IMG/VR virus record: IMGVR_UViG_3300047668_001718 | Span: 1-28,365 of that record | Strand: one strand, 5' to 3' | Origin: a virus | Length of the DNA: 28,365 nt | Shown here: positions 8,721-15,001 of the stretch, one piece after another | Layout: every line of letters begins with the position of its first letter | Numbering within the stretch: the first letter of the stretch is position 1 | Position numbers and translations under genes: made by a program | The notes under the pieces: model-generated | Database searches by the model: none | The model's input: the letters and a program-made list of their open reading frames with translations, nothing else | What the model was told of the DNA's origin: nothing

Positions 8721-9155
8721 TCAAGTGATAGTTGAGGCAGCCGCCAAAACCTCAAGCGAAACTTCGGCAAACCAGGCGCGTTCCTCAACGCCTTTTTCCA
8801 AGGCCGTCGAGATAACAGCGAAAACATGAACAGCTTCGGTGGAGTCGGACAAGGTGCTGGCGATGCCGTCATCCATGAACAGGTCGCGCATCACGGCAAC
8901 GCGCGTCTGGTGCGTTGCCAGAGTCGTGTCGTCCATGGATTCAATCAGTCGCACCGTCAATTCACACTTGAAGTTGCCCAGGCCAGGAATTGATTCCTCG
9001 CCGCTGTTGCAGATTACCAGGCAGCGAGGCAGGGCCAGTTCGTCGTCGTCCTCGCCCTTGCTGACAACGATTGAATAGCCGGCAAAAGTGCTGTCTCCAT
9101 CCAGCACAGCCTTGGCCCTGGTTTCCAGTTTTTCCTCAAGTGAATTGTATCCCAT
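8721..9155 (-). CDS. Tail terminator/completion-like protein
   Basis: 144 residues, starting with a TAATG overlap on the preceding gene. The layout (N-terminal helix EEKLETRAKAVL, then strands YSIVVSK, LPRCLVICNS, FKCELTVRLIESM, a helix RVAVMRDLFM, and final strands) is that of the small alpha/beta proteins of the lambda gpU/HK97 gp10 tail-terminator group. It lies directly before the tube genes, where such proteins are encoded. The family assignment is by architecture and position, not by a diagnostic motif. Confidence 0.6.
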   Translation of the reverse strand: MGYNSLEEKLETRAKAVLDGDSTFAGYSIVVSKGEDDDELALPRCLVICNSGEESIPGLGNFKCELTVRLIESMDDTTLATHQTRVAVMRDLFMDDGIASTLSDSTEAVHVFAVISTALEKGVEERAWFAEVSLEVLAAASTIT

Positions 9156-9823
9156 TAAAAGCCTGCCTTCTTGTAATCCCTGCCCAGTTTCTTCTCTATG
9201 TAAATTGCCATATCAGCCACCGCAGCGGCCATGCCCCTGCTCAACCCTGCCTTGATCTTGCTGATGGCTTGTGGGCTGTTGTTTGTGGCGCTGTTGGCAA
9301 CCCAGGCCTCCGGCTTCAGTTCTAACTTGGCCGGTCTTCCCCAGCCTTTAGTTGCGGCCTTGCCTTTGCTCAAGCCTTTTGGCCATGGGCGCCTGTCTCG
9401 GCGCTCGACTGCGTATGAAAGTTTTTTGATTGCCGGCAGCCAGCCACTTTTCAAAAACTTAACAGCCCTCACCCTCATGTTGATTAGCTTCTGCGCGGCC
9501 TTCTCTAATTCCTGGCCCCATATCATCGGCTGGCCAGCCTTCTTGCGTCGGCTGTTTACGATCCTGGCCGCGAAACTGCTTTCCTTCAGCATTCGTTTGC
9601 CCTTCCTCAATTGGCCGGTTTTCCTGCTCTTAACAACCTTGTTGCCGATGGCGCCGAGTTTGTATTCGATGGCGCTGGCGCTGGCTGCGTCTGTGTGTTT
9701 CAACGCCTGGAAGGCCATGTCCAACGCCTTGGCGTTCACAATGTCCTTGAAGCTGCGCCGGTTCACCTTGGCGTAGCGCCTCAACTGCTGCGTGAATGCT
9801 GTTGAGTTGATTCTTACGCTCAT
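9155..9823 (-). CDS. Basic head-tail/minor tail completion protein
   Basis: 222 residues, very rich in Lys and Arg (KVVKSRKTGQLRKGKRMLKE, YAVERRDRRPWPKGLSKGK) with many Ala-rich helices. It overlaps the preceding gene by four bases (ATGA) and the next by TAATG. Its place between the connector-like gene and the tail terminator matches that of HK97-gp10-type or lambda gpZ-type proteins that complete the head-tail joint. The strong positive charge suggests contact with the packaged DNA end. No diagnostic motif was recognised. Confidence 0.55.
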   Translation of the reverse strand: MSVRINSTAFTQQLRRYAKVNRRSFKDIVNAKALDMAFQALKHTDAASASAIEYKLGAIGNKVVKSRKTGQLRKGKRMLKESSFAARIVNSRRKKAGQPMIWGQELEKAAQKLINMRVRAVKFLKSGWLPAIKKLSYAVERRDRRPWPKGLSKGKAATKGWGRPAKLELKPEAWVANSATNNSPQAISKIKAGLSRGMAAAVADMAIYIEKKLGRDYKKAGF

Positions 9824-10137
9824 CGGTCGGCACTCATTAAACTAAACCGCACTTCAGCAGAGTCGGCCGGTGTTGTTGTGATTTTTTCGATTCGATAGCT
9901 TTGGCCGTCAACGGTGATTTTTGAACCTATAACTGGCAGCGTTGAATGGTCGGCTTTTTTTGCTATTAACGTCAGGTCGAAGTCGTCAAGGAAACCGCCT
10001 TCGCCGGCGTCGTTGCCTTTTGAAATTTCATTGACTGCGCCGGAGGCAAACAGCGTGGCGCCGCTTGCCACAACAAGGGAATAGCCCACCCCCAGGTCGG
10101 CAATCATCTCGTTAATGTCGTCCGTGTATTCGCTCAT
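9820..10137 (-). CDS. Head completion/connector-like protein
   Basis: 105 residues, starting at ATG 10137 directly after the U-tract of a strong terminator. The acidic N-terminal helix (EYTDDINEMIADLG) is followed by beta strands (YSLVVASGATLFASG, FDLTLIAKKAD, VIGSKITVDGQSYRIEKITTTP), a pattern of the small beta-barrel head-tail connectors such as lambda gpFII-type proteins. It has no strong Shine-Dalgarno sequence. The call rests on fold pattern and position between the capsid and tail genes. Confidence 0.5.
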   Translation of the reverse strand: MSEYTDDINEMIADLGVGYSLVVASGATLFASGAVNEISKGNDAGEGGFLDDFDLTLIAKKADHSTLPVIGSKITVDGQSYRIEKITTTPADSAEVRFSLMSADR

Positions 10138-10141
10138 TTAA

Positions 10142-10178
10142 CAAAAAAGCCGACGGCCGCAATTGCAGGCCGCCGGCT
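10142..10178 (-). terminator. Strong rho-independent terminator after the capsid genes
   Basis: On the minus strand, AGCCGGCGGCC (10178-10168) pairs with GGCCGTCGGCT (10158-10148) with a single G.U wobble. The loop is TGCAATTGC and a run of six T follows (10147-10142). It lies between the small gene after the major capsid protein and the connector gene, whose ATG begins five bases beyond the U-tract. It would limit read-through from the abundant capsid message into the tail genes. Confidence 0.85.
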
Positions 10179-10194
10179 GTTTAACTTCTGACTG

Positions 10195-10377
10195 TTAAGC
10201 TGTAAGGCGCCGCCGCTTGAACGGCATTGGTGCTTTGTAAAGCAACACCTCATCAAACCGTTTCTTTTCTGCTTCGACTTCGGCGGCCATGGCAGCAACC
10301 GCTGCCCCAGCATCGCCTCCGGCGTAAAGTGTTTTAAACTTATCGCCCTTACGGCCAAGCGTCATGCTTAACTTCAT
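10195..10377 (-). CDS. Small protein coupled to the major capsid gene
   Basis: 60 residues. Its ATG shares TAATG with the major capsid stop, and it is the last gene before a strong terminator, so it is likely co-translated with capsid protein. The sequence is basic and partly helical (GAAVAAMAAEVEAEKKRFDEV, ending FKRRRLTA). I recognise no family. Position and coupling suggest a head accessory protein, but this is inference only. Confidence 0.6.
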   Translation of the reverse strand: MKLSMTLGRKGDKFKTLYAGGDAGAAVAAMAAEVEAEKKRFDEVLLYKAPMPFKRRRLTA

Positions 10378-11255
10378 TAGGCTGTTATAATGCGCTTTAG
10401 CGATAGCGAACCAACCGACACGCCATAAATCAACGTTGCCGTGATGTACTGTGCGCCGGTCAAACCATCATAGAAATTACGAAGCTGAATTGTCAGGCCG
10501 CTTTCAGGATCTTGGACTGACTCAAGGGCGCCGCTCCAGTTTTCTGGAATGCTCGGCTGGCGTGTTGCCAGAAGTAAAGCCTCCTGCCCGCAAGCGAAGC
10601 CGCCAAGGCTTTCACCGTTGGCATCAAGGCCGCTGTACTCGTAAACATTGAAACCATGTACTCGTGGAATCATGTTTTCACGAATTGCTTCGGTTCCACC
10701 GTATGCGTATGCGGCCTGAATGCCGGCATCTTGCGCCAGCGTTGCGTAATAGCTCGGATTGACAACCAGCGAACGATTAGCACGCGGCACGTTTAGCGTC
10801 GTCATGTCGCCAGCCAGGTCGGCGATGTCGTCGGCAGAAATGGCATCAGTTGCAATTACGGAAGTAACCGCTGTGAACGGGTCTGCCTTAACCAAGTCCA
10901 ACAGGTCGCCAACCATTTTGGTGACAACTGCGTGAACGGCCGGACGAACGAAAGTTCGTTCCAACATAGACATTCCACCCTTTGAGATTTCCAAATCGGT
11001 GAACTTGGCGGTGTAATGGATATGATTATCCAGGGTAATTGTCTTGGCTGTGCTGGTCTGGGCAGCGCCGCCGTATCCACTCGTGGCGCTTACGGCCGTT
11101 ACGGCGCTCGCGATGCGGGTGGTTACTGATTCGCCGACATTAGCAACATCGCTGCTGAAGTCGGTAGTGAATGCTTTCAACACCGGCGTCTCTGCGCTCA
11201 ATGTCTCCAGCGTTTGCTGTGCCACTTGGGCCAGGTTTATTCCATTTATCGCCAT
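10377..11255 (-). CDS. Major capsid protein
   Basis: 292 residues, preceded by a strong AGGAGA eight bases before the ATG. The sequence has the plan of HK97-fold capsid proteins: an N-terminal helical arm (GINLAQVAQQTLETLSAET), an E-loop-like region (SGYGGAAQTSTAKTITLDNHIHYTAKF), a spine-helix region (FVRPAVHAVVTKMVGDLLDLV), then RSLVVNPSYYATLAQDAG and the IPRVHGFNVYEYSGL segment common in such proteins. It follows portal, protease and scaffold genes in the standard order. No separate decoration domain is visible. Confidence 0.85.
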   Translation of the reverse strand: MAINGINLAQVAQQTLETLSAETPVLKAFTTDFSSDVANVGESVTTRIASAVTAVSATSGYGGAAQTSTAKTITLDNHIHYTAKFTDLEISKGGMSMLERTFVRPAVHAVVTKMVGDLLDLVKADPFTAVTSVIATDAISADDIADLAGDMTTLNVPRANRSLVVNPSYYATLAQDAGIQAAYAYGGTEAIRENMIPRVHGFNVYEYSGLDANGESLGGFACGQEALLLATRQPSIPENWSGALESVQDPESGLTIQLRNFYDGLTGAQYITATLIYGVSVGSLSLKRIITA

Positions 11256-11274
11256 TTTATTGTTCTCCTAAAAG

Positions 11275-11682
11275 TTAAAGTTGCGGTTTGATTTCGTTCC
11301 GATAAAAGAGCGTGCGCTCCTTTAAATCTGAAATAGCGGAATAATCATTCCACAGTTCATCGACAGTTTTCGATTTGCTGACTTCCTCGGCAACCTCGGC
11401 CACAGGGTCGGCGCCTTGTCGCGCGACTATCTCGGCAGCCTGGGCGCCAGCCAACTCGGCAACGTCGGCCTGGTTAGCCTTAGCCTCGGAAAGTTCAGCT
11501 TCAAGTAGGCCGCATTTTTCAAGCAAGCCAGCCTGTGCGGCATCAAGTTGGGAAACCTGGGATTTCAACGCGACGACTTCGCCGGCTGCCTGATCGGTGC
11601 CAACAGACGCAGCTTGAAGTTGCGTTTTTAGGTCGGCGTTTTCTTGTGCAATAGTCATCGTTTCAAAAACATCTGCGTTCAT
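11275..11682 (-). CDS. Scaffold-like coiled-coil protein
   Basis: 135 residues, starting one base after the protease stop (TAAGATG). Residues about 10-75 are a continuous Ala/Glu/Leu/Gln-rich heptad region (ENADLKTQLQAASVG, VALKSQVSQLDAAQAGLLEK), followed by an acidic linker and a basic end (LKERTLFYRNEIKPQL). Small acidic coiled-coil proteins between the capsid protease and the major capsid gene act as scaffolds in lambda-like phages (Nu3-type), where the protease removes them during head maturation. The identification is by composition and gene order. Confidence 0.7.
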   Translation of the reverse strand: MNADVFETMTIAQENADLKTQLQAASVGTDQAAGEVVALKSQVSQLDAAQAGLLEKCGLLEAELSEAKANQADVAELAGAQAAEIVARQGADPVAEVAEEVSKSKTVDELWNDYSAISDLKERTLFYRNEIKPQL

Positions 11683-11683
11683 C

Positions 11684-12484
11684 TTACGCCCTGCCTAGTT
11701 TTTGCAAGAGGGAATCTAAACTTTTGGCCTCGCCGTCAATCATGCCAATCTCTGCGGCACGCCGGCCGGTGAATGTCTGGCCCTGCAAATGTTCGTAATT
11801 TAGTTCGGGCCTGAACTTTTTAACGAAGCCGGCAAACTCGTTGTAGGTTTCCATTACTTCAAGTTGCAGGTGCTTTCGCACTTCCTCATTTAAAGGAACA
11901 CCAGGGAAACCGGCGGCCTTGTATTTGCCGCTTTTGAAAATCTCAACCTGGACGCCTTGCTCCTTTAATGCGGCGCTGGTATCCATCACAGGAAGGTATA
12001 CGCCAATGCTGCCAACGTCTGCCGACGGTGCGGCAAATATACCGTTGGCACCTGCCGCCAACCAATATGCTGCGCTGGCCATTTGGCTGTCCGTGTAGGC
12101 GTATATTTTTTTTGTGCCTGACGCCTGCACGGCCTCGACGGTTTCGGCCAACTCCGGCACGCCGGCAACTGTCCCACCTGGCGAATCAATATCCAAAATA
12201 ATGATATCAACTTCGTCGTCGTCGGCTGCCAGTTCAATGGCCGCCATAATGTCAAGCGCATCAACGGCGCCCAACATCTTGGCAACTGGGCCAACCTTGT
12301 GGCCAATGACGCCGGACACAGGAATGATTGCCACGCCTCCGGCCTCGCTGAAGGTGTATTCATCCATTTCATCATGCGGGCCGTCCTCGGCGCCTTCAAT
12401 TATGTTTGCGCTCAGGGCTGCCTGGGCTGCCTCGATAGATGCCGGCAGAATTGCCCACTTTTCAAACTCCTGTTTTATTTTCAT
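11684..12484 (-). CDS. S49-family head maturation protease
   Basis: 266 residues with the SppA/lambda gpC-type protease fold: VAIIPVSGVIG (about 51-61), the conserved DIDSPGGTV (98-106), the catalytic serine in SQMASAAYWLAAGA (Ser 137), PSADVGSIGVY (153-163), and a lysine in FKSGKYKAAG (about 183-192) acting as general base. It overlaps the portal stop by 23 bases and precedes the scaffold and capsid genes. In this family the enzyme degrades scaffold and trims head proteins in the procapsid. Motifs and length agree with a complete enzyme. Confidence 0.9.
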   Translation of the reverse strand: MKIKQEFEKWAILPASIEAAQAALSANIIEGAEDGPHDEMDEYTFSEAGGVAIIPVSGVIGHKVGPVAKMLGAVDALDIMAAIELAADDDEVDIIILDIDSPGGTVAGVPELAETVEAVQASGTKKIYAYTDSQMASAAYWLAAGANGIFAAPSADVGSIGVYLPVMDTSAALKEQGVQVEIFKSGKYKAAGFPGVPLNEEVRKHLQLEVMETYNEFAGFVKKFRPELNYEHLQGQTFTGRRAAEIGMIDGEAKSLDSLLQKLGRA

Positions 12485-13841
12485 TAGGTAATCCGTTTGG
12501 TGTTAGTAATTGAACGCGGTTTGGATCTATGCCGTGCTTTTCGGCCAGGTCTAAAACAAAACGCTGTTCGGTAATTCGTTTCTCCACTTCATCTTCCCAG
12601 TGAAGACCGCGGTCGGCGTATAGTTCCTGCAAGGTTGTCAGGCCTAATTTGTAATCCTCTCGACCGGCAGCCGCATCGCGCCCGCCATCAACTGAAATTT
12701 TGCGCGGGCCTTGGTAGTGCCAGGAATACCAATCGCCGCCCTTGGGTTGTGGTAGCAATCCCAACTTCATGGCTTTAGCCAAGGCGTATCCGTCAATGCG
12801 TTTGGCAATTTTTCGGACAAGCCGCTGGTTTTTCTCGACTGTGCGCTGCGCCTTCGCAGTCACCAGGCGAACAACTGCGCCGCCAATCTTGGTCGGATCA
12901 AGGGACAGGTCGTAAGGCCATTCGAGCGCCTGGAATGCGCTGCGTAAAATTGTATTTTCAAACTCCTGGGCGTTGGCGCCTGGCCGGTTCCTGTCTAGCA
13001 CCTCAATTTTGCTGCCGCTGCCTGCGCGGAAATATCGAATGGCGCCGCCCTCCAAGGTTTCAAGGGTCGTCGTCAGGTTGCCGTCGTCAATCGTCTGGTC
13101 GATGAACGCCTCGGAGTCGTCGGCGTATCCATCTTCGTTGTGTTCAACCAGGGCAATGCTGCTGGCTGCCTTCTGCGCGTTCAGTTCGTACTCGCGTAAT
13201 TCCTTGACGTCTTGCAAGTCGCCGGTGACGGCCGAGAGAGGAGTGACGCCACGCCCCTGGTCAGCCCATTCAGGGAAAAAGCACAGGGCCATGTCGCGGG
13301 CGCTGACTTTGCGCTCGCCGTCAATCATATAGGACACCGCACGGCCTTGCTTGTTTGTGATTACGCCATTGTGTTCGTTTGCGTTCTGGGTTCGGCTGGC
13401 TATGCGGTGAGCAGGTATCATTTGAACGGCTGGATAACCTCCGGCCGTGTTGGTCAGCATCACGCCGACGTCGCCGTCCCTTTTGATTGATAGCAGCGAC
13501 AGGTAAAGAAATTCTTCAAAGTCACAGCGCCCTTGGACGTCCATAATTTTGTGCCAATCGTTCAACCAGGATTCAGCACGCACGCCCCATTCTAAATCCT
13601 TGCCGACATACTGAGGAATAAACGGTTGCACGCTGTAAGTGCATTGCTCAAGCAGGGCGCCGCGAACAGGTGCAAAGTTGCCAAACAACCAGCGGCCGGC
13701 AGAAATCAATTGCTGGTGCGTGCCTGTCGGAATCAGTTTGCGTGTGTCCAGGTTCAGGGAACGCATCGGCCGCCGGTGTCGGTTGCTCTGATATTGTGGT
13801 TCCCAAAGCGAACCGAGTTTTTTTAAGAATCCTTTAAGCAT
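12462..13841 (-). CDS. Portal protein (lambda gpB-like)
   Basis: 459 residues from ATG 13841, which overlaps the gpW-like stop by eight bases. The frame stays open upstream, but that would cover most of the gpW-like gene. The text matches lambda-type portals: a RRPMRSLNLDTR start, the helical region SAGRWLFGNFAPVRGALLEQ, FEEFLYLSLLSIKRDGDVGV, VQMIPAHRIASR, then GAIRYFRAGSGSKIEVLDRNRPGANAQEF and IGGAVVRLVTAKAQRTVEKNQ. It forms the ring at one capsid vertex through which DNA enters and to which the tail attaches. Confidence 0.9.
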   Translation of the reverse strand: MLKGFLKKLGSLWEPQYQSNRHRRPMRSLNLDTRKLIPTGTHQQLISAGRWLFGNFAPVRGALLEQCTYSVQPFIPQYVGKDLEWGVRAESWLNDWHKIMDVQGRCDFEEFLYLSLLSIKRDGDVGVMLTNTAGGYPAVQMIPAHRIASRTQNANEHNGVITNKQGRAVSYMIDGERKVSARDMALCFFPEWADQGRGVTPLSAVTGDLQDVKELREYELNAQKAASSIALVEHNEDGYADDSEAFIDQTIDDGNLTTTLETLEGGAIRYFRAGSGSKIEVLDRNRPGANAQEFENTILRSAFQALEWPYDLSLDPTKIGGAVVRLVTAKAQRTVEKNQRLVRKIAKRIDGYALAKAMKLGLLPQPKGGDWYSWHYQGPRKISVDGGRDAAAGREDYKLGLTTLQELYADRGLHWEDEVEKRITEQRFVLDLAEKHGIDPNRVQLLTPNGLPNENKTGV

Positions 13842-14085
13842 TGCGGAATTTGGCGTAGGTGCGAGTTGAAAGGTAGCCGTATGTTGCAGGGTCTTTCTTT
13901 TTGAGAGCGAAACGGCATTCGCGCAGCACCTGGTCAATCGGCAGCGTAAACTGCTTGGTAGCATTCCGGCCGCCGATGCCGTAGGCCATCAGCGTCTTGC
14001 CTTCCGTAATCAAGGCTTTGGCCTTGGCCAGGATGGTGGTGATTTCGCTGGTAGTGAAATCTAAAAACAAACCTTCAGCCCGCAT
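13834..14085 (-). CDS. gpW-like head-tail joining protein
   Basis: 83 residues. The segment TTSEITTILAKAKALITEGK followed by FTLPIDQVLRECRFALKKK has the helix-hairpin-helix pattern of the lambda gpW family, and it sits directly before the portal gene as gpW does. gpW proteins plug the portal and form the surface for the next connector. The gene is preceded by a 120-base gap with a strong inverted repeat and has no evident Shine-Dalgarno sequence. Confidence 0.75.
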   Translation of the reverse strand: MRAEGLFLDFTTSEITTILAKAKALITEGKTLMAYGIGGRNATKQFTLPIDQVLRECRFALKKKDPATYGYLSTRTYAKFRNA

Positions 14086-14136
14086 TTGGTGAAGATAGTC
14101 AGGGCGGGCGGGAAAACCTCAAGCGAACAATGGAAA

Positions 14137-14175
14137 GCGGCCCTGATCGGGGAAAGAGGAAACCTTCAGGGCCGC
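14137..14175 (-). other. Perfect 10-bp inverted repeat before the gpW-like gene
   Basis: GCGGCCCTGA (14175-14166 on the minus strand) pairs perfectly with TCAGGGCCGC (14146-14137) around a 19-base pyrimidine-rich loop, in the 120-base gap between the AT-hook gene and the gpW-like gene. Only TTT follows, so it is a weak terminator at most. It could be an attenuator, an RNA-processing site or a messenger stabiliser at the head-gene boundary. Confidence 0.6.
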
Positions 14176-14204
14176 AAGCATGACACAAACAAAACCAAAC
14201 TGCG

Positions 14205-14384
14205 TCAGGTCTTGGATTCGTCAAGCGGTTTAGGCGGCCGGCCTCGTGGCCTGCTGCCTGGCTTGGGCGGTTTGCTGGCGTTGGCCCTGGCTGCCAGGGT
14301 CTTGGCCTCGCTGCTTTTGCTGCCAAGGATTTTGCCGATATTGATTGGCTTGTTGCAATGCGGGCAGTTGTGGGTTGTTGTCAA
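14205..14384 (-). CDS. Small CxxC/AT-hook DNA-binding protein (TTG start)
   Basis: 59 residues in a frame different from the longer Gln-rich open frame over the same bases. The TTG start at 14384 overlaps the preceding TGA (TTGA), an arrangement like ATGA coupling, with AAGG about nine bases upstream. The N-terminus carries HNCPHCNKP, a CxxC knuckle; the C-terminus carries SRPRGRPPKP, a canonical AT-hook core (PRGRP) that binds the minor groove of A/T-rich DNA. The middle is Ala/Lys/Ser-rich and helical. Only one CxxC pair is present, so metal binding would need a partner or a dimer. Small proteins with this knuckle-plus-GRP plan occur in many phages without assigned function. Confidence 0.75.
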   Translation of the reverse strand: MTTTHNCPHCNKPINIGKILGSKSSEAKTLAARANASKPPKPGSRPRGRPPKPLDESKT

Positions 14385-14659
14385 ACTTCCCGCCCTTCTG
14401 CATGGGCGATTGCTTTATCAACTAAACCTTGCTCGTATTTCATAAGCGGAACTTCCTTTGAACATTCGGCCAGTTTTTTCAATGCTTCGTACATTTCCGG
14501 CGCACTCGCCATCAAATGCGCGTTGGCCTCCACTTCATCCTCTGGCCGGTCTGTCCGAATGTCTGCAACAACGTCGCTGCCGTCGCCGCCGCCAACCATC
14601 AAACAGTCGTCGCCGTCGATTGTTGTTATTAGCCAAGGGCCGTTTGTGTGTTTTTTCAT
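14381..14659 (-). CDS. Conserved small phage protein with ANAHLMASAPEMYEALK motif
   Basis: 92 residues. The segment EANAHLMASAPEMYEALKKL is the widespread phage motif usually written as NARLIAAAPELLEAL, found in small proteins of unknown function. The N-terminal third (NGPWLITTIDGDDCLMVGG) matches the beta-rich front of the same group. An AGGA lies about ten bases before the ATG at 14659. It belongs to a three-gene unit downstream of the operator-containing promoter. Function unknown. Confidence 0.75.
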   Translation of the reverse strand: MKKHTNGPWLITTIDGDDCLMVGGGDGSDVVADIRTDRPEDEVEANAHLMASAPEMYEALKKLAECSKEVPLMKYEQGLVDKAIAHAEGREV

Positions 14660-14681
14660 TTTGTTTGGTTCCTTTCTTGGT

Positions 14682-14888
14682 TTATGCGGTTGCTTCGAGT
14701 TTGTCCATTAAGGCGTCAACCATCTCGCCGCCGTTGCGTTGCTCGTATTCGTTCAACATTGCAACGCGCACAATCAGTTCCTCTTTTGTAAACTTGTCCC
14801 ATGCTTTGTTGATAACAACCAGGGCGGCCTCGATCTGCGAAGTTGTCAGGGCTTTAATTCTGTTTTGGAGTTTCTGTTTTGCGTTCAT
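14682..14888 (-). CDS. Small helical protein, first gene after the operator promoter
   Basis: 68 residues, highly charged and predicted all-helical (QKLQNRIKALTTSQIEAALV, then WDKFTKEELIVRVAMLNEY). It has no CxxC, HTH or membrane signature that I can identify. It is the first gene downstream of the promoter/operator at 14931-14959. It has no Shine-Dalgarno sequence, only an A-rich leader (AATAAAAAA) directly before the ATG, unlike most genes in this window. Function unknown; a regulatory or accessory role is suggested only by context. Confidence 0.65.
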   Translation of the reverse strand: MNAKQKLQNRIKALTTSQIEAALVVINKAWDKFTKEELIVRVAMLNEYEQRNGGEMVDALMDKLEATA

Positions 14889-14930
14889 TTTTTTATTTGT
14901 GGCTTGGGCTTATTCCCTCGCGCTGGAAAT

Positions 14931-14959
14931 ACAATAAGCGAACAGTTCGCTTATGTCAA
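14931..14959 (-). promoter_or_regulatory. Sigma70-type promoter with palindromic operator in the spacer
   Basis: On the minus strand, TTGACA (14959-14954) and TATTGT (14936-14931) are separated by exactly 17 bases. A perfect 9+3+9 palindrome (arms ATAAGCGAA and TTCGCTTAT around a CAG/CTG centre) occupies 14934-14954, touching both promoter elements. A protein bound there should block RNA polymerase. Transcription would begin near 14924 and enter the 68-residue gene. A related half-site (TTGTTCGCTTGA on the minus strand) occurs at about 14120-14131. Confidence 0.75.
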
Positions 14960-15001
14960 CCCCTTTTGTGAAAATAAATGAAGAAAGTTTTTGCGTATTT
15001 G

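Noticed and set aside
14230-14421. 63-codon Gln/Pro-rich minus-strand frame
   Set aside because: It is an out-of-frame shadow of the AT-hook gene at 14205-14384, which has recognisable motifs and a coupled start.
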